NCBI RefSeq assembly: GCF_006228385.1
Contig: NZ_CP039852.1
Span: 1,380,001 to 1,444,000 of the forward strand
Direction: 5' to 3'
Length of the DNA stretch: 64,000 nt
Origin: Salinimonas iocasae
Lineage (GTDB): Bacteria; Pseudomonadota; Gammaproteobacteria; Enterobacterales; Alteromonadaceae
Shown here: piece by piece, positions 40,138 through 49,650 of the stretch
Layout of the letters: every line of letters starts with the position of its first letter
Numbering within the stretch: position 1 is the stretch's first letter
The notes under the pieces: generated by a model
Databases searched by the model: none
What the model was told of the DNA's origin: nothing
What the model saw: only the letters and a program-made list of their open reading frames with translations
Position numbers and translations under genes: made by a program

Positions 40138-41790
40138 CATTAATGCGATAAACACCCATGCCATCCGCCGGGTCAGAATTGTCACTGTTCCGGTGGGCAT
40201 CGGCGTGCTGCGTCGCGCGAACTGGTCAGCGATGATCCGGGCATTTCTTCTGAACGAAGAGCGGGCGCTGACCAGCGAATTAACCATGCGACGGCCCGAT
40301 GATGGCAACAACCGACGATATAACCATTCCACATCAAGGTTCACAGAGCGCAACTCTGGCGGATACAGGCCTTGTTTGTTTAACCAGACAAAGGCAAGCG
40401 CTGAGAAGAACAGGATCTGTAGCTGAGTCAGCGTATGCGTCATATCATACGGAGAGTAGTCGTTTTCCCACGGCAGTAAACTATATAACCATTCAGGGTG
40501 CACACCTATCAGGATACACAGCGTGGCACCGATAGCCATCGCCAGTTGCATATTTAAAGGCGCTTCTTTAGGGCGGAGCCCCGAATCGTGGGCGAAAAAG
40601 GCAAAGAAAGGAATTTTTATGCCTGCATGGTGAAATACGCCGGCAGACGCAAATAATAACATCAGCCAGACAATAATCTGCTCCTGTTCAAGCAGCGCCG
40701 CCATTACCATACTTTTACTGACAAACCCGCTGAACAGGGGAAAGGCTGAAATAGAAGCAGCCCCAATCAGACAGAATACGGTTGTACGCGGCATGGTTTT
40801 ATACAGCCCGCCAAGGTCGGAGCCATTAACATGTCCAACCCGGGTTAGTACTGCGCCCATGGTCATGAATAGCAAGCCTTTAAAAATAACATCGTTAAAA
40901 GCGTGGGCTACCGCACCGTTTAACGCCAGCGCGGTTCCCACGCCTATACCACAGACCATGAATCCGAGCTGGTTAATCAGCGAGTATGCCAGTACCTTGC
41001 GCAAATCATTTTCAATCACCGCGTAAAATATCGGGAAGCATGTCATAGCGGCACCGATATAGATAAGCAAAGGCTCACCCGGGAAGGTTCGGGCCAGAAG
41101 ATAAATCGCCACTTTGGTGGTAAAGGCTGATAAATACAATGTGCCGGTCGGGGTTGCCAGCGGATAGGCGTCAGTAAGCCAGGTATGAAAGAACGGGAAT
41201 GCACACTTGATACCCAGCGCGATAAATATTAACCAGGCCGCCGTGCCCTCAAGACCGATATAAGCGAGGCGAAGGGTACCGGTCTGCTGATAAAGCATAA
41301 TAACACCGGTGAGCATTAACACCCCGGACAACACCTGAATCACCACGTAACGATTGGCCGCTCTGATGGCTTCGGGCGTTCGACGGGCCCATATTAAAAA
41401 TGCAGAGGTGACTGCCAATAGCTCCCAGAAAATAAAAACAGTCAGCATATCACCGGCAAACACTGCACCCAGTGCGCTTCCTGCATACAGCAAGCCACTA
41501 ACCTGTTGTACCGAATCTTTCACGTGCAAAGAGTAGATAAGCGCGATAAACGCGGCAATATGAAACAGGTATCCAAACAGCAGGCTTAGCCGGTCGATAT
41601 AATACAAGTCCAGGATCAGGTCGGTGAACTGCCAGGTAACCCCTCCCGAGTCGGCTGCAGTCATCGCAAGGTTGAGGCCGCCCCATACCGGCGCAAGCAA
41701 CAGCAGTACCCTCAGACGGCCTTTCAATACCGGCGCAAAAAGCGCAAAAACAAAGAAAACAACAAAGGGAGGAAGGTTAGTGATCCACAT
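40108..41790 (-). CDS. Mrp-type antiporter, large ND-like subunit (third)
   Basis: This 560-aa polytopic protein belongs to the NuoL/M/N-MrpA/D family. It keeps the TM5 glutamate (FIFWELLAVTSAFLIW) and the TM7-region lysine (GIKCAFPFFHTWLTDAYP), residues needed for proton transfer in characterised members. The last 90 or so residues are a basic, partly soluble extension ending in one more helix. It is the last gene of the operon. It differs clearly from the two other large subunits, so it is not a recent duplicate. Confidence 0.85.
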   Translation of the reverse strand: MWITNLPPFVVFFVFALFAPVLKGRLRVLLLLAPVWGGLNLAMTAADSGGVTWQFTDLILDLYYIDRLSLLFGYLFHIAAFIALIYSLHVKDSVQQVSGLLYAGSALGAVFAGDMLTVFIFWELLAVTSAFLIWARRTPEAIRAANRYVVIQVLSGVLMLTGVIMLYQQTGTLRLAYIGLEGTAAWLIFIALGIKCAFPFFHTWLTDAYPLATPTGTLYLSAFTTKVAIYLLARTFPGEPLLIYIGAAMTCFPIFYAVIENDLRKVLAYSLINQLGFMVCGIGVGTALALNGAVAHAFNDVIFKGLLFMTMGAVLTRVGHVNGSDLGGLYKTMPRTTVFCLIGAASISAFPLFSGFVSKSMVMAALLEQEQIIVWLMLLFASAGVFHHAGIKIPFFAFFAHDSGLRPKEAPLNMQLAMAIGATLCILIGVHPEWLYSLLPWENDYSPYDMTHTLTQLQILFFSALAFVWLNKQGLYPPELRSVNLDVEWLYRRLLPSSGRRMVNSLVSARSSFRRNARIIADQFARRSTPMPTGTVTILTRRMAWVFIALMLLVVGSLVL

Positions 41791-42083
41791 TACTGGTCAT
41801 CCTCCTTCGTCTTCAGGTTTTGTCCGACCTCGGGATCGTAATAATCTTCTTTACGCATAAGAATATTGCGCAGCCCCTTTGCTGCGAAAACAAGCAGGAC
41901 GCAGGCGACAAACCCGTAAATAGCGTAAAAAGCCGGAATCTTTTCTAACGATGTGTAGATATGCCGGTGAACGATAAAATCTGCCAGTACCAGCGCTGCG
42001 CAGATAACGTAAAATACCCGCAGAATCCAGGTGACTACTCTGGGATCGTCAAAGAGCCCTTTGTCTTCATGCTGATGACTCAT
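41790..42083 (-). CDS. Small two-helix membrane protein in the mrp operon
   Basis: The 97-aa protein has two transmembrane helices (ILRVFYVICAALVLADFIV and FYAIYGFVACVLLVFAAKG) between a His/Asp-rich start (MSHQHEDKGLFDDP) and an acidic tail. It is not a standard Mrp A-G subunit. It overlaps both neighbours by 4 nt and 1 nt, so it is translated with them and is probably an accessory subunit of this complex. Confidence 0.65.
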   Translation of the reverse strand: MSHQHEDKGLFDDPRVVTWILRVFYVICAALVLADFIVHRHIYTSLEKIPAFYAIYGFVACVLLVFAAKGLRNILMRKEDYYDPEVGQNLKTKEDDQ

Positions 42084-43552
42084 TGGCCGTCTCCTGTGAC
42101 AATTTCATTTGCCAAATCGTAGATAAGGTGCGGGTCGAAGAAAAAATAGATACATAACGCTGCCGGCACAGCCATCGCGATAAGGCAGGAAACCGGTGCC
42201 TCTTTGTATTGTGACTTGTCAGGGGCAGGCTTGAAGAAAGCATGCATCGGAACGGTCAGCAGGTACCAGATATTCAAAAGTGTGCTGACCATCAGCGTAA
42301 CGGACAAAGACCACTGTAAGGCAGGCTGACCACTGAACCCGACAGCGCCGCTGACTAAATACCACTTACTCCACATACCGCCGAAGAAGGGCAGGCCGAT
42401 AATACTCATTGCGCCAATAGTAAAAAACGCAAAGGTAAAAGGCATTTGTTTGCCCAGACCATTAAGCTCGCTGACTTTTGTCTTATGGGTCGCAACGAGA
42501 ATCGCGCCGGCGGCAAAAAACAGCGTAATCTTGGCAAAGGCGTGCATTGCCAGGTGCATGGTACCGCCAATAAGGCCGCTTTGATTAAGCATAAAAGCGC
42601 CTAGTACAATGTAGCTAAGCTGACTGACAGTACTGTACGCGAGACGCTCTTTCAGATTATCCCTCGTCATAGCTACCAGCGATGCCAGCAAGATCGTAAC
42701 CATTGGAATGATTAACAGATACTGCGATGTATCACTTTGTTGCAGAAATTCAGGGCCGGCGACGAAAAGTACCACCTTAAGTATGGTAAACACACCGGCC
42801 TTGACCACAGCCACAGCATGTAAGAGTGCGCTAACGGGGGTGGGCGCAACCATGGCAGATGGCAGCCAGCGATGAAATGGCATGAGGCCGGCTTTGCTCA
42901 CGCCAAACATGAACAATAGCATTAATAGCCATAACCAGGACGTATCAAAATGCCCTTCCAGGATACCGCCGTTTGCGAATGTCAGCGTTCCTGCTGAAAG
43001 CCACGTTATAATCATCGCCGGCAGGAAAAAGCCAATAGATGATCCCATCAATATCATCAGGTATCGTCTGCCACCCCGACGAGCGGCGGGCGTACCGGAA
43101 TGAGTGACAAGTGGATAGGTGGACACTGTCAGTACTTCGTAAAAAATAAATAAGGTGAACAGATTGTCAGAAAATGCAATGGCCATGACCGAGGCGATGG
43201 CTAGGGCAAACAGTGCAAAAAAACGTGTCTGGTTTTTTTCATGGTGGGCTCGCATATAACCCGCCGCATAAAGCGTTGTGACCAACCATAATCCGCTGGC
43301 GATAAGCGCAAATAAAATACCCAGGCGTGATACTGAAAACGCGATTTGTAAGCTTTCTATCGGTGCCGCGACGACCAGTGTCAGCGGTTCAGGTGGCGCC
43401 TGATAAAGCCACCAGATAACAGTGAACAGAATTGCCGCGGTGACCGCTGATACAGATTCACGAATATTCGGCCACCGACCAAGAAGGCTGATCAGTGCAG
43501 TGGCTATCAACGGCAGAGTAAGTGCGGCTAGCAGCATCCATGTATAACTCAT
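42080..43552 (-). CDS. Mrp-type antiporter, large ND-like subunit (second)
   Basis: The 490-aa polytopic protein keeps the TM5 glutamate (LFIFYEVLTVSTYPLV) and the lysine in SKAGLMPFHRWLPSAMVAP, plus KERLAYSTVSQLSYIVLG. It resembles NuoL/NuoM more than MrpD does. It presumably forms one proton channel of the complex. It overlaps the preceding and following genes by 4 nt each. Confidence 0.85.
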   Translation of the reverse strand: MSYTWMLLAALTLPLIATALISLLGRWPNIRESVSAVTAAILFTVIWWLYQAPPEPLTLVVAAPIESLQIAFSVSRLGILFALIASGLWLVTTLYAAGYMRAHHEKNQTRFFALFALAIASVMAIAFSDNLFTLFIFYEVLTVSTYPLVTHSGTPAARRGGRRYLMILMGSSIGFFLPAMIITWLSAGTLTFANGGILEGHFDTSWLWLLMLLFMFGVSKAGLMPFHRWLPSAMVAPTPVSALLHAVAVVKAGVFTILKVVLFVAGPEFLQQSDTSQYLLIIPMVTILLASLVAMTRDNLKERLAYSTVSQLSYIVLGAFMLNQSGLIGGTMHLAMHAFAKITLFFAAGAILVATHKTKVSELNGLGKQMPFTFAFFTIGAMSIIGLPFFGGMWSKWYLVSGAVGFSGQPALQWSLSVTLMVSTLLNIWYLLTVPMHAFFKPAPDKSQYKEAPVSCLIAMAVPAALCIYFFFDPHLIYDLANEIVTGDGQ

Positions 43553-45051
43553 CGCGCCGGTCCTCCGGTAAACAATGACTGTGCCGCTGTTTTCGCCGCC
43601 TCCAGGGGCAGGTCAGTATACAGGCCAAAGTAAATACAGGTGGCTACCAGCAGATAGCAACAAAAGGTAGCCAGTGGCATTGATGCGACAATATCCTGGC
43701 CTGACGGAACCTGGTGCACATGTAACTTTTCTTCACCGTCAAAGTAGAGTGCTTCAATGATTTTCCATACATACATAATGGCCATGATTGAAGCAATCAG
43801 CAGTGATGCAACCACCAGATAATTATTATTTTCCAGTGCTGCCTGCAGCAGATACCACTTACTGATAAAGCCGGCAGTACCCGGAACACCAATAAGACTA
43901 AGCCCGCCAATGACAAATGCGCCGGTCGTCCAGGGCATCGTTTTGCCCGCGCCGCGCAACTGATTCAGGCTGGTGGTATGCATTCGGTAAAAGACCATAC
44001 CGGCAGCCATAAACAGCGCACCTTTGGTAATGGCGTGATTAAATAAATGAACAACTGTTGCGGTCAGGCCTGTCTCGTTGTTCAGACCAATACCTACAAC
44101 CATGTATCCGAGCTGGGCAACAGAAGAGTAAGCCAGCAGTCGCTTGATGGAATCTTGCTGAATGGCTTTATAAGAGCCGTATAACATACCCAGGCAACCG
44201 CTTAGCAGTAAAAATGAGGGTAGTAGCAATTGTGACCAGTACTCCTGGGGGAATACATGATACAGACACCTGATCAGCACATACACTGCCACTTTGGTCG
44301 ACGTTGAGGCCAGAAATACCGTGACCATCGAGGGGGCCTGAGTATATGCGTCCGGCAACCAGGAATGTAAGGGAAATGCCGCCGCTTTAAGAGCAAGCCC
44401 GATAAGGATGAATAACAGCGCGGTGATGACCAGCGCCATGGCATCAAATTGCCCGAAACGGCTGGCAATATCGGCCATATTAAGTGTGCCTGAGGCAGCA
44501 TATAAAAAGCCAATGCCCAGTAAAAAGAATGTCGCGCCGAGCGTGCCGGCAATCAGATAATTAAACGACGCCACCAGCGCCTGACGTTTATGCCCCATAG
44601 CAATAAGGGCGTATGAGGATAATGAAGATATTTCCAGAAACACGAACAGGTTAAAGATATCTCCGGTCAGCGCCATCCCGAGTAAACCCAGCAATACTAG
44701 CTGAAATGCCGTGTAAAACAGATGAATCTGACTGTCGTGAACTTCTCGCTCCACGGACAGCCGTCCGAATAGGACACTGAGCAGCGCAAACGCGGTGACA
44801 ATAACAGCCACCAGTGCATTTAATGAATCGATGACATACTCAATGCCCCACGGTGGCTTCCAGCCTCCTAATTCGTAGTGAATTACGCGACCGGTAATAA
44901 CATCCTGTAACAGCATGAGTGCAATAATGAAGGTCGATGCGCCGACAAGTAACGACAATCCCCATGCAACATGCCGGTTTGCAATTAGCGCGGTAAGCGG
45001 CGCACTAATTAACGGTATAACAACCAGCAGTACCGTGAATGCTTCCATCAA
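43549..45051 (-). CDS. mrpD: Na+/H+ antiporter subunit MrpD
   Basis: The 500-aa protein is the closest of the three large subunits to canonical MrpD/MnhD. It has FNLFVFLEISSLSSYALIAMG (conserved Glu), LKAAAFPLHSWLPDAYTQAPS (conserved Lys) and DSIKRLLAYSSVAQLGYM. It follows the MrpC gene with a 4-nt overlap, the usual C-D order. It works in the inner membrane as part of a multi-subunit Na+(K+)/H+ exchanger. Confidence 0.9.
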   Translation of the reverse strand: MMEAFTVLLVVIPLISAPLTALIANRHVAWGLSLLVGASTFIIALMLLQDVITGRVIHYELGGWKPPWGIEYVIDSLNALVAVIVTAFALLSVLFGRLSVEREVHDSQIHLFYTAFQLVLLGLLGMALTGDIFNLFVFLEISSLSSYALIAMGHKRQALVASFNYLIAGTLGATFFLLGIGFLYAASGTLNMADIASRFGQFDAMALVITALLFILIGLALKAAAFPLHSWLPDAYTQAPSMVTVFLASTSTKVAVYVLIRCLYHVFPQEYWSQLLLPSFLLLSGCLGMLYGSYKAIQQDSIKRLLAYSSVAQLGYMVVGIGLNNETGLTATVVHLFNHAITKGALFMAAGMVFYRMHTTSLNQLRGAGKTMPWTTGAFVIGGLSLIGVPGTAGFISKWYLLQAALENNNYLVVASLLIASIMAIMYVWKIIEALYFDGEEKLHVHQVPSGQDIVASMPLATFCCYLLVATCIYFGLYTDLPLEAAKTAAQSLFTGGPAR

Positions 45052-45416
45052 TCCAGCTCCTCCTTCTGAATCTGCTGGTGGATCTCATCTTCCTCAATAC
45101 TTTCATAAGCGCGCTTTATACGAATGACCAGCGCGAACCCCAGGGCCATGGTTGCCACGCCGACCACTATCGCTGTGAGCATTAATACTTGTGGCAATGG
45201 GTTGGCATAGCGTGTGGCAACATCAGTGATAATAGGCGCAGTACCTCCATCTACCTTACCCACACTGACATAAAACAGAATAACTGCGGTCTGAAACACG
45301 CTTAGCCCCGCCAGCTTTTTCATCAGATTCGGACTGCTCATCATTGTGAACATTCCAATCATCATTACTGCGATAATCAGCCAATAGTTAAGGTGACCAA
45401 GTATATAAGCCGTCAT
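45048..45416 (-). CDS. mrpC: Antiporter subunit MrpC
   Basis: The 122-aa NuoK-like protein has three transmembrane helices and the motif KLAGLSVFQTAVILFYVSVG. The C-terminal 25 residues are charged (ESIEEDEIHQQIQKEELD). It overlaps mrpB and mrpD by 4 nt each. Confidence 0.88.
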   Translation of the reverse strand: MTAYILGHLNYWLIIAVMMIGMFTMMSSPNLMKKLAGLSVFQTAVILFYVSVGKVDGGTAPIITDVATRYANPLPQVLMLTAIVVGVATMALGFALVIRIKRAYESIEEDEIHQQIQKEELD

Positions 45417-45835
45417 TGTGGTGGGATATTCCTTGCGAACGTGTAAAACAGCAATAACATCACGCAGGCCACGGTAATGCCTACGCCAAGCTCAATTAAA
45501 ATGATGCCCAGATGTTGCCCGGCGACAGGGGTTTCTGCCAGTACGCTATAGTTTAAAAAGGTACCGCCGCGAATGAGCGATACCACACCTACGCCACCAT
45601 AGAGCAACACGCCGAGACAAGCGCCAATACGCAAAATCACTTCAGGTAAAACACGGGTGGTTGCGTCAACACCGTACACCAGTGCATATAGCAGAAAGCC
45701 ACTGCTGAAAATAACACCGGCCTGAAATCCACCGCCCGGGCTATAGTCACCGTGAAACTGCACGTAGAGTGCAAATAACAGAATCACCGGTACCAGCCAT
45801 TTTGTGACTACCCGTAATATCAGACTTTCACTCAT
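45413..45835 (-). CDS. mrpB: Antiporter subunit MrpB
   Basis: The 140-aa MnhB-domain protein has four helices and the motif YVQFHGDYSPGGGFQAGVIFSSGFLLYAL. It overlaps the preceding MrpA-tail gene by 8 nt. In many group 2 Mrp operons MrpB is fused to MrpA; here it is separate. Confidence 0.88.
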   Translation of the reverse strand: MSESLILRVVTKWLVPVILLFALYVQFHGDYSPGGGFQAGVIFSSGFLLYALVYGVDATTRVLPEVILRIGACLGVLLYGGVGVVSLIRGGTFLNYSVLAETPVAGQHLGIILIELGVGITVACVMLLLFYTFARNIPPQ

Positions 45836-46388
45836 TAGATTTCCTTGCGACCAGATGGACCTTTTCCCTGCGCCCCAGCAATAACAGTACGCCTATGCCC
45901 GCGGTGAGCACCACCGTAACCTCACCTAGTGTGTCAAAACCGCGATAACTGGCAAGCACCGCCGTCACCAGGTTTGGCACACCAGTCTCCTCCTGGCCCT
46001 TATCAATATAATGTTGTGCAACTTCCTGATAAGCGGGGGAGTTAGCCTCTCCAAAGTTAGGCAGATCCTGAATGCCAAAAATCAGCAATGCGCCCATGGC
46101 CAGACTAAGTGCAAGGGGCAGGGCGCGTTTGCCAGGCTTGATAGGGGCACTGTGCCCATGACGGATGGCCGCCAGTGTGGCAAGCATCAATACCGTTGAT
46201 ATACCGGTACCAACGGCCGCTTCGGTAAATGCCACATCCGGGGCATCAAGCACCACAAAAAGGCTGGAAACCAGCAGGCTGTACAACCCGAAGAGCATCA
46301 CCATTGCCAGTAATACCTTGACCCGCATTACAGCAAAGGCAGTGACCAGTAAGAAAACCAGAAGCACGGTGTTCAACAATAAACTCAT
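45828..46388 (-). CDS. Free-standing MrpA C-terminal domain (MbhD/MbhE-like)
   Basis: The 186-aa membrane protein starts with an MbhD-like (DUF4040) segment containing LDAPDVAFTEAAVGTGISTVLMLATL. It ends with an MbhE-like segment, NLVTAVLASYRGFDTLGEVTVVLTAGIGVLLLL. In canonical Mrp both are the tail of the large MrpA; here they stand alone and no full MrpA exists in the operon. This layout recalls membrane-bound hydrogenase (Mbh) operons. Confidence 0.85.
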   Translation of the reverse strand: MSLLLNTVLLVFLLVTAFAVMRVKVLLAMVMLFGLYSLLVSSLFVVLDAPDVAFTEAAVGTGISTVLMLATLAAIRHGHSAPIKPGKRALPLALSLAMGALLIFGIQDLPNFGEANSPAYQEVAQHYIDKGQEETGVPNLVTAVLASYRGFDTLGEVTVVLTAGIGVLLLLGRREKVHLVARKSNE

Positions 46389-46702
46389 TTCAAATCCGCC
46401 TCATCATGGTTGTCCGTGGCATGGCCTTTAAGTCCCCACCGCCATGCGCTATGCGCCAGGGCGTAAGATGAGACCGGACTGGTAAACAGTAAAAACGCGA
46501 AAACAATAAGTAATTTGGCAGAGGTGAGTGACCAGCCAGACTGACATGCCAGCCCGGCGAGAAGCAAAAATGAACACAGTGTGTCGGTGATCCCTACCGC
46601 ATGCAAACGCGAGTAAAAGTCAGGCAGACGGAACAATCCCAACGCACCGGTGAGACTTAGAATACAGGCAATAATTATCAGTAAATACGACAGTATCTCC
46701 AT
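46385..46702 (-). CDS. mrpG: Antiporter subunit MrpG
   Basis: The 105-aa protein has three helices and the PhaG/MnhG pattern SLTGALGLFRLPDFYSRLHAVGITDTL. It starts in a TGATG overlap with mrpF and overlaps the next gene by 4 nt. Confidence 0.9.
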   Translation of the reverse strand: MEILSYLLIIIACILSLTGALGLFRLPDFYSRLHAVGITDTLCSFLLLAGLACQSGWSLTSAKLLIVFAFLLFTSPVSSYALAHSAWRWGLKGHATDNHDEADLK

Positions 46703-46998
46703 CAGTCTTCTCCGTTTTCTTCACGCTCAGTCGCAGCGAAAAAATGACCGCGTTCTACCAGTCGCAAGGCGGCGACCACGCCGATAAAGTTAAGCAGGGA
46801 ATAGAGTAATGCGATATCCAGCAAGTCTTCCCGGCCTGAGAAAAAAGCGATGAGCGCGACCAGTAAAACGGCCTTCGTTCCAAACATATTTACAGCGAGG
46901 ATCCGGTCAAAAACGGTTGGCCCGAGGAACGCTCTGGCCAGCGCCATAGCCATGGTTACAAGAAAAGCAATGCCAGCCCCCAGGTAAAGCGGCGTCAT
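46702..46998 (-). CDS. mrpF: Antiporter subunit MrpF
   Basis: The 98-aa MnhF-type protein has three helices and the signature RAFLGPTVFDRILAVNMFGTKAVLL. It overlaps mrpE by 4 nt and mrpG by 1 nt. Confidence 0.9.
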   Translation of the reverse strand: MTPLYLGAGIAFLVTMAMALARAFLGPTVFDRILAVNMFGTKAVLLVALIAFFSGREDLLDIALLYSLLNFIGVVAALRLVERGHFFAATEREENGED

Positions 46999-47540
46999 AA
47001 ACTTACATCCTTTTCTTTAATTTTTTTTGGCGGGTAGTCAGAGGTGGCAGGTACAGGCACTGTTTTAACATGCTTATCTTTAATCCTTGGGATGATGTCG
47101 ACCATCGCCCCGTTTTTCAGATCCTCAGCACCTTCTTTACTGACACTATGGATCAGTAACGTATCATCTTTGATTGCCATACTTACCGTGCCGGGGGTTA
47201 GGGTGATCGCATTGGCGAAAATGACCTTGGACAAAGGATTTGTAAATGGCAGGGGAATTTCCATGAACGTCGGTGATGCTTTGCGAATGCCGTAAATTCG
47301 TAAACAAACATCAATGTTAGACAGGATAACCAGCCAACTAAGCTTCACGACGTGGGTAAGCAGGTCACGGGTGACCGGCAGATAAAATTGTTCATGGTCA
47401 ATTTCATCCATACGCCAGTCCATCCATAGCACTAACGCTACAGAGGCTAACCCTAAAAACAACAATAATGGCGTAAAATGCCCTGAGAGCAATACCCACA
47501 GCACGCAGAGTATTACCGCCAGCCTGAGTGTAGATTTCAC
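46995..47540 (-). CDS. mrpE: Antiporter subunit MrpE
   Basis: The 181-aa MnhE-type protein has N-terminal helices, then the soluble domain with FANAITLTPGTVSMAIKDDTLLIHSVS, the family hallmark. It starts with GTG at 47540. It is the first gene of the ten-gene operon; a perfect palindrome lies 31 nt upstream. Confidence 0.9.
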   Translation of the reverse strand: MKSTLRLAVILCVLWVLLSGHFTPLLLFLGLASVALVLWMDWRMDEIDHEQFYLPVTRDLLTHVVKLSWLVILSNIDVCLRIYGIRKASPTFMEIPLPFTNPLSKVIFANAITLTPGTVSMAIKDDTLLIHSVSKEGAEDLKNGAMVDIIPRIKDKHVKTVPVPATSDYPPKKIKEKDVSL

Positions 47541-47570
47541 GTTCTTGTCTCTTTTGTTATTGCTTTTTAT

Positions 47571-47588
47571 AAAAGAAATATTTCTTTT
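47571..47588. promoter_or_regulatory. Palindrome between mrpE and yoaA
   Basis: The perfect 18-bp palindrome AAAAGAAATATTTCTTTT lies 31 nt upstream of the mrpE start and 136 nt upstream of yoaA. It may be an operator for the antiporter operon. Its low complexity in an AT-rich stretch means chance is possible. Confidence 0.35.
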
Positions 47589-47723
47589 TGTGTTAAGACT
47601 TTGTACTTACCGTAGCTGATAACACGATCAAAAATCAAAAATAGCCCGGTAAAAAATCAGCGGGTGTCGCCATGTCTTTTAATTATCTGGCATAATACGG
47701 TTTTTGCTGTTGTTCGGGTGACT

Positions 47724-49637
47724 ATGCCTTCAATTTCTTCTGTATTTTCTGCTGACGGCCTGCTGGCCCGCACTATCGATGGGTTTGTTCCCCGTGATGC
47801 CCAGACTGAAATGGCTAAGGCGGTAAAAACAGCACTGGATAAAAAGCAAAGTTTAATTGTGGAAGCCGGGACAGGGACTGGCAAAACCTTCGCCTATCTG
47901 GCTCCGGCCTTGATGGGCAAAGGCAAAGCCATCGTGTCTACCGGCACCAAAAATCTGCAGGAGCAGCTTTACCATCGTGATTTACCGCTGGTTAAAAAGG
48001 CGCTGGGAAGTCTGCGTAAAACCGCGCTTTTGAAAGGGCGCGCTAATTATCTTTGTTTGCACCGGTTATCGCAGCATGGCGGAAATTCCACCTTGCTTGA
48101 AAAGGAAACGCTGGATCAGCTTTCAGCCGTAAAAACCTGGTCTACTACCACCAAAACCGGTGATATGGGTGAACTGAAAACCCTGCCCGAAGATGCCAGA
48201 GTGTTGCCTCTGGTAACATCGACGGTGGATAATTGTCTGGGACGGGACTGTCCGGACTACGAAGATTGTTATTTAGTGAAGGCCCGCCGTAACGCACTGG
48301 ACGCAGATGTGATTGTGGTGAACCACCATCTTTTCTTTGCTGATATGGCGCTGAAGGACACCGGCTTTGGCGAGCTTGTGCCTGAAGCCGATGCGGTAAT
48401 TTTTGATGAAGCGCATCAGATCCCGGATATTGCCAGTGATTATTTTGGTGAGGCACTGTCCACCCGACAGCTCAGCGAAATGGCCAAGGATATTACGCTG
48501 CTGTTCAGAACCGTACTTAAAGACGCCGGTCAGCTTGATAAAGCGGCGGACAAGTGTCGTATCGTGGCTGCTGACCTGCGCCTGCTTTTTCCTGAAACGC
48601 CTCAGCGAGGCAACTGGGTGGAAGCAATGGAGCGCGAGGATGTGCAGACTCAGATAAGTCGCCTGGCCGATGCGCTGGGGGTTTTACATGAAGTGTGTAA
48701 GCTGAATATTGGCCGTGATAAGGATCTTGATAATCTGTACGAGCGAATTGTTCAGGCTCGCGAACAGCTTGATGCCTTCAGGAATACCACACAGACCGGG
48801 GTGAGCTTATGGTATGAAACCAGTCCGCGACATCTGGTTTTGCATTTAACGCCGCTTTCCATTGCAGTAAAGTTCCGGCGTTTTATCAGCGATCCTCCAC
48901 GTGGTTGGGTCTTTACCTCGGCAACGCTGATGGTTGACGATGGCTTTGAGCATTTTCAGCGCCGCATGGGGTTGGAAGATGCCACAACGCTGGGTCTGGA
49001 CAGTCCGTTTGATTATCAAAAGCAGGCGGTATTGTGCGTGCCCCGCTATTTACCGGAACCCAACAGTTTTCAGTTAAAACAAACACTTTTGGAAACGGCG
49101 AAGTCCTTAATAAAAGCCAGCCGTGGTCGCTGCTTTTTGTTATTTACCAGCCATGCCATGCTAAAAGAGATTGCCGGCAAACTGGCTGATGAAGTCGACA
49201 ACCCGCTACTTGTACAAGGAACAACAACCAAACAGGCGCTGCTGGCTGAGTACCTGGCTGATGAAAAAGCTGTATTACTGGGCACCGGCGCGTTCTGGGA
49301 AGGTGTTGATGTACGTGGAAGCGACCTGGTCTGTGTTATGATTGACAAACTGCCTTTTGCCTCGCCCGATGATCCGTTACTACAGGCGCGTATGGAAGAT
49401 GTTAAAAAGCGGGGGGCCAATCCCTTTGCAGCCATACAAATCCCCCAGGCGGTTATTACCCTGAAACAGGGAGCCGGACGCCTGATCCGTGACCCGGGCG
49501 ACAAGGGCGTGCTGGTGATTTGCGACAACCGCCTGGTCACCAAACCCTATGCAAAAACATTTCTCGCCAGCTTGCCTGATATGCGTCGTACCCGAAGTAT
49601 CGGCGAGGTAGAAGCGTTCCTGTCTGAAATAGAGTAG
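47724..49637 (+). CDS. yoaA: DinG-family ATP-dependent DNA helicase YoaA
   Basis: This superfamily 2 (XPD-like) iron-sulfur helicase acts in replication repair. Walker A EAGTGTGKT is at 47-55, four cluster cysteines are at 111, 171, 176 and 182 (YLC...NCLGRDCPDYEDC), the DEAH box at 228-231, and C-terminal motifs LGTGAFWEGVDVRG and KQGAGRLIRD follow. The 637-aa length equals E. coli YoaA (636). The frame is open upstream to 47664, but MPSISSVF at 47724 fits the family. Confidence 0.92.
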   Translation: MPSISSVFSADGLLARTIDGFVPRDAQTEMAKAVKTALDKKQSLIVEAGTGTGKTFAYLAPALMGKGKAIVSTGTKNLQEQLYHRDLPLVKKALGSLRKTALLKGRANYLCLHRLSQHGGNSTLLEKETLDQLSAVKTWSTTTKTGDMGELKTLPEDARVLPLVTSTVDNCLGRDCPDYEDCYLVKARRNALDADVIVVNHHLFFADMALKDTGFGELVPEADAVIFDEAHQIPDIASDYFGEALSTRQLSEMAKDITLLFRTVLKDAGQLDKAADKCRIVAADLRLLFPETPQRGNWVEAMEREDVQTQISRLADALGVLHEVCKLNIGRDKDLDNLYERIVQAREQLDAFRNTTQTGVSLWYETSPRHLVLHLTPLSIAVKFRRFISDPPRGWVFTSATLMVDDGFEHFQRRMGLEDATTLGLDSPFDYQKQAVLCVPRYLPEPNSFQLKQTLLETAKSLIKASRGRCFLLFTSHAMLKEIAGKLADEVDNPLLVQGTTTKQALLAEYLADEKAVLLGTGAFWEGVDVRGSDLVCVMIDKLPFASPDDPLLQARMEDVKKRGANPFAAIQIPQAVITLKQGAGRLIRDPGDKGVLVICDNRLVTKPYAKTFLASLPDMRRTRSIGEVEAFLSEIE

Positions 49638-49650
49638 AAGTGATAGATAA

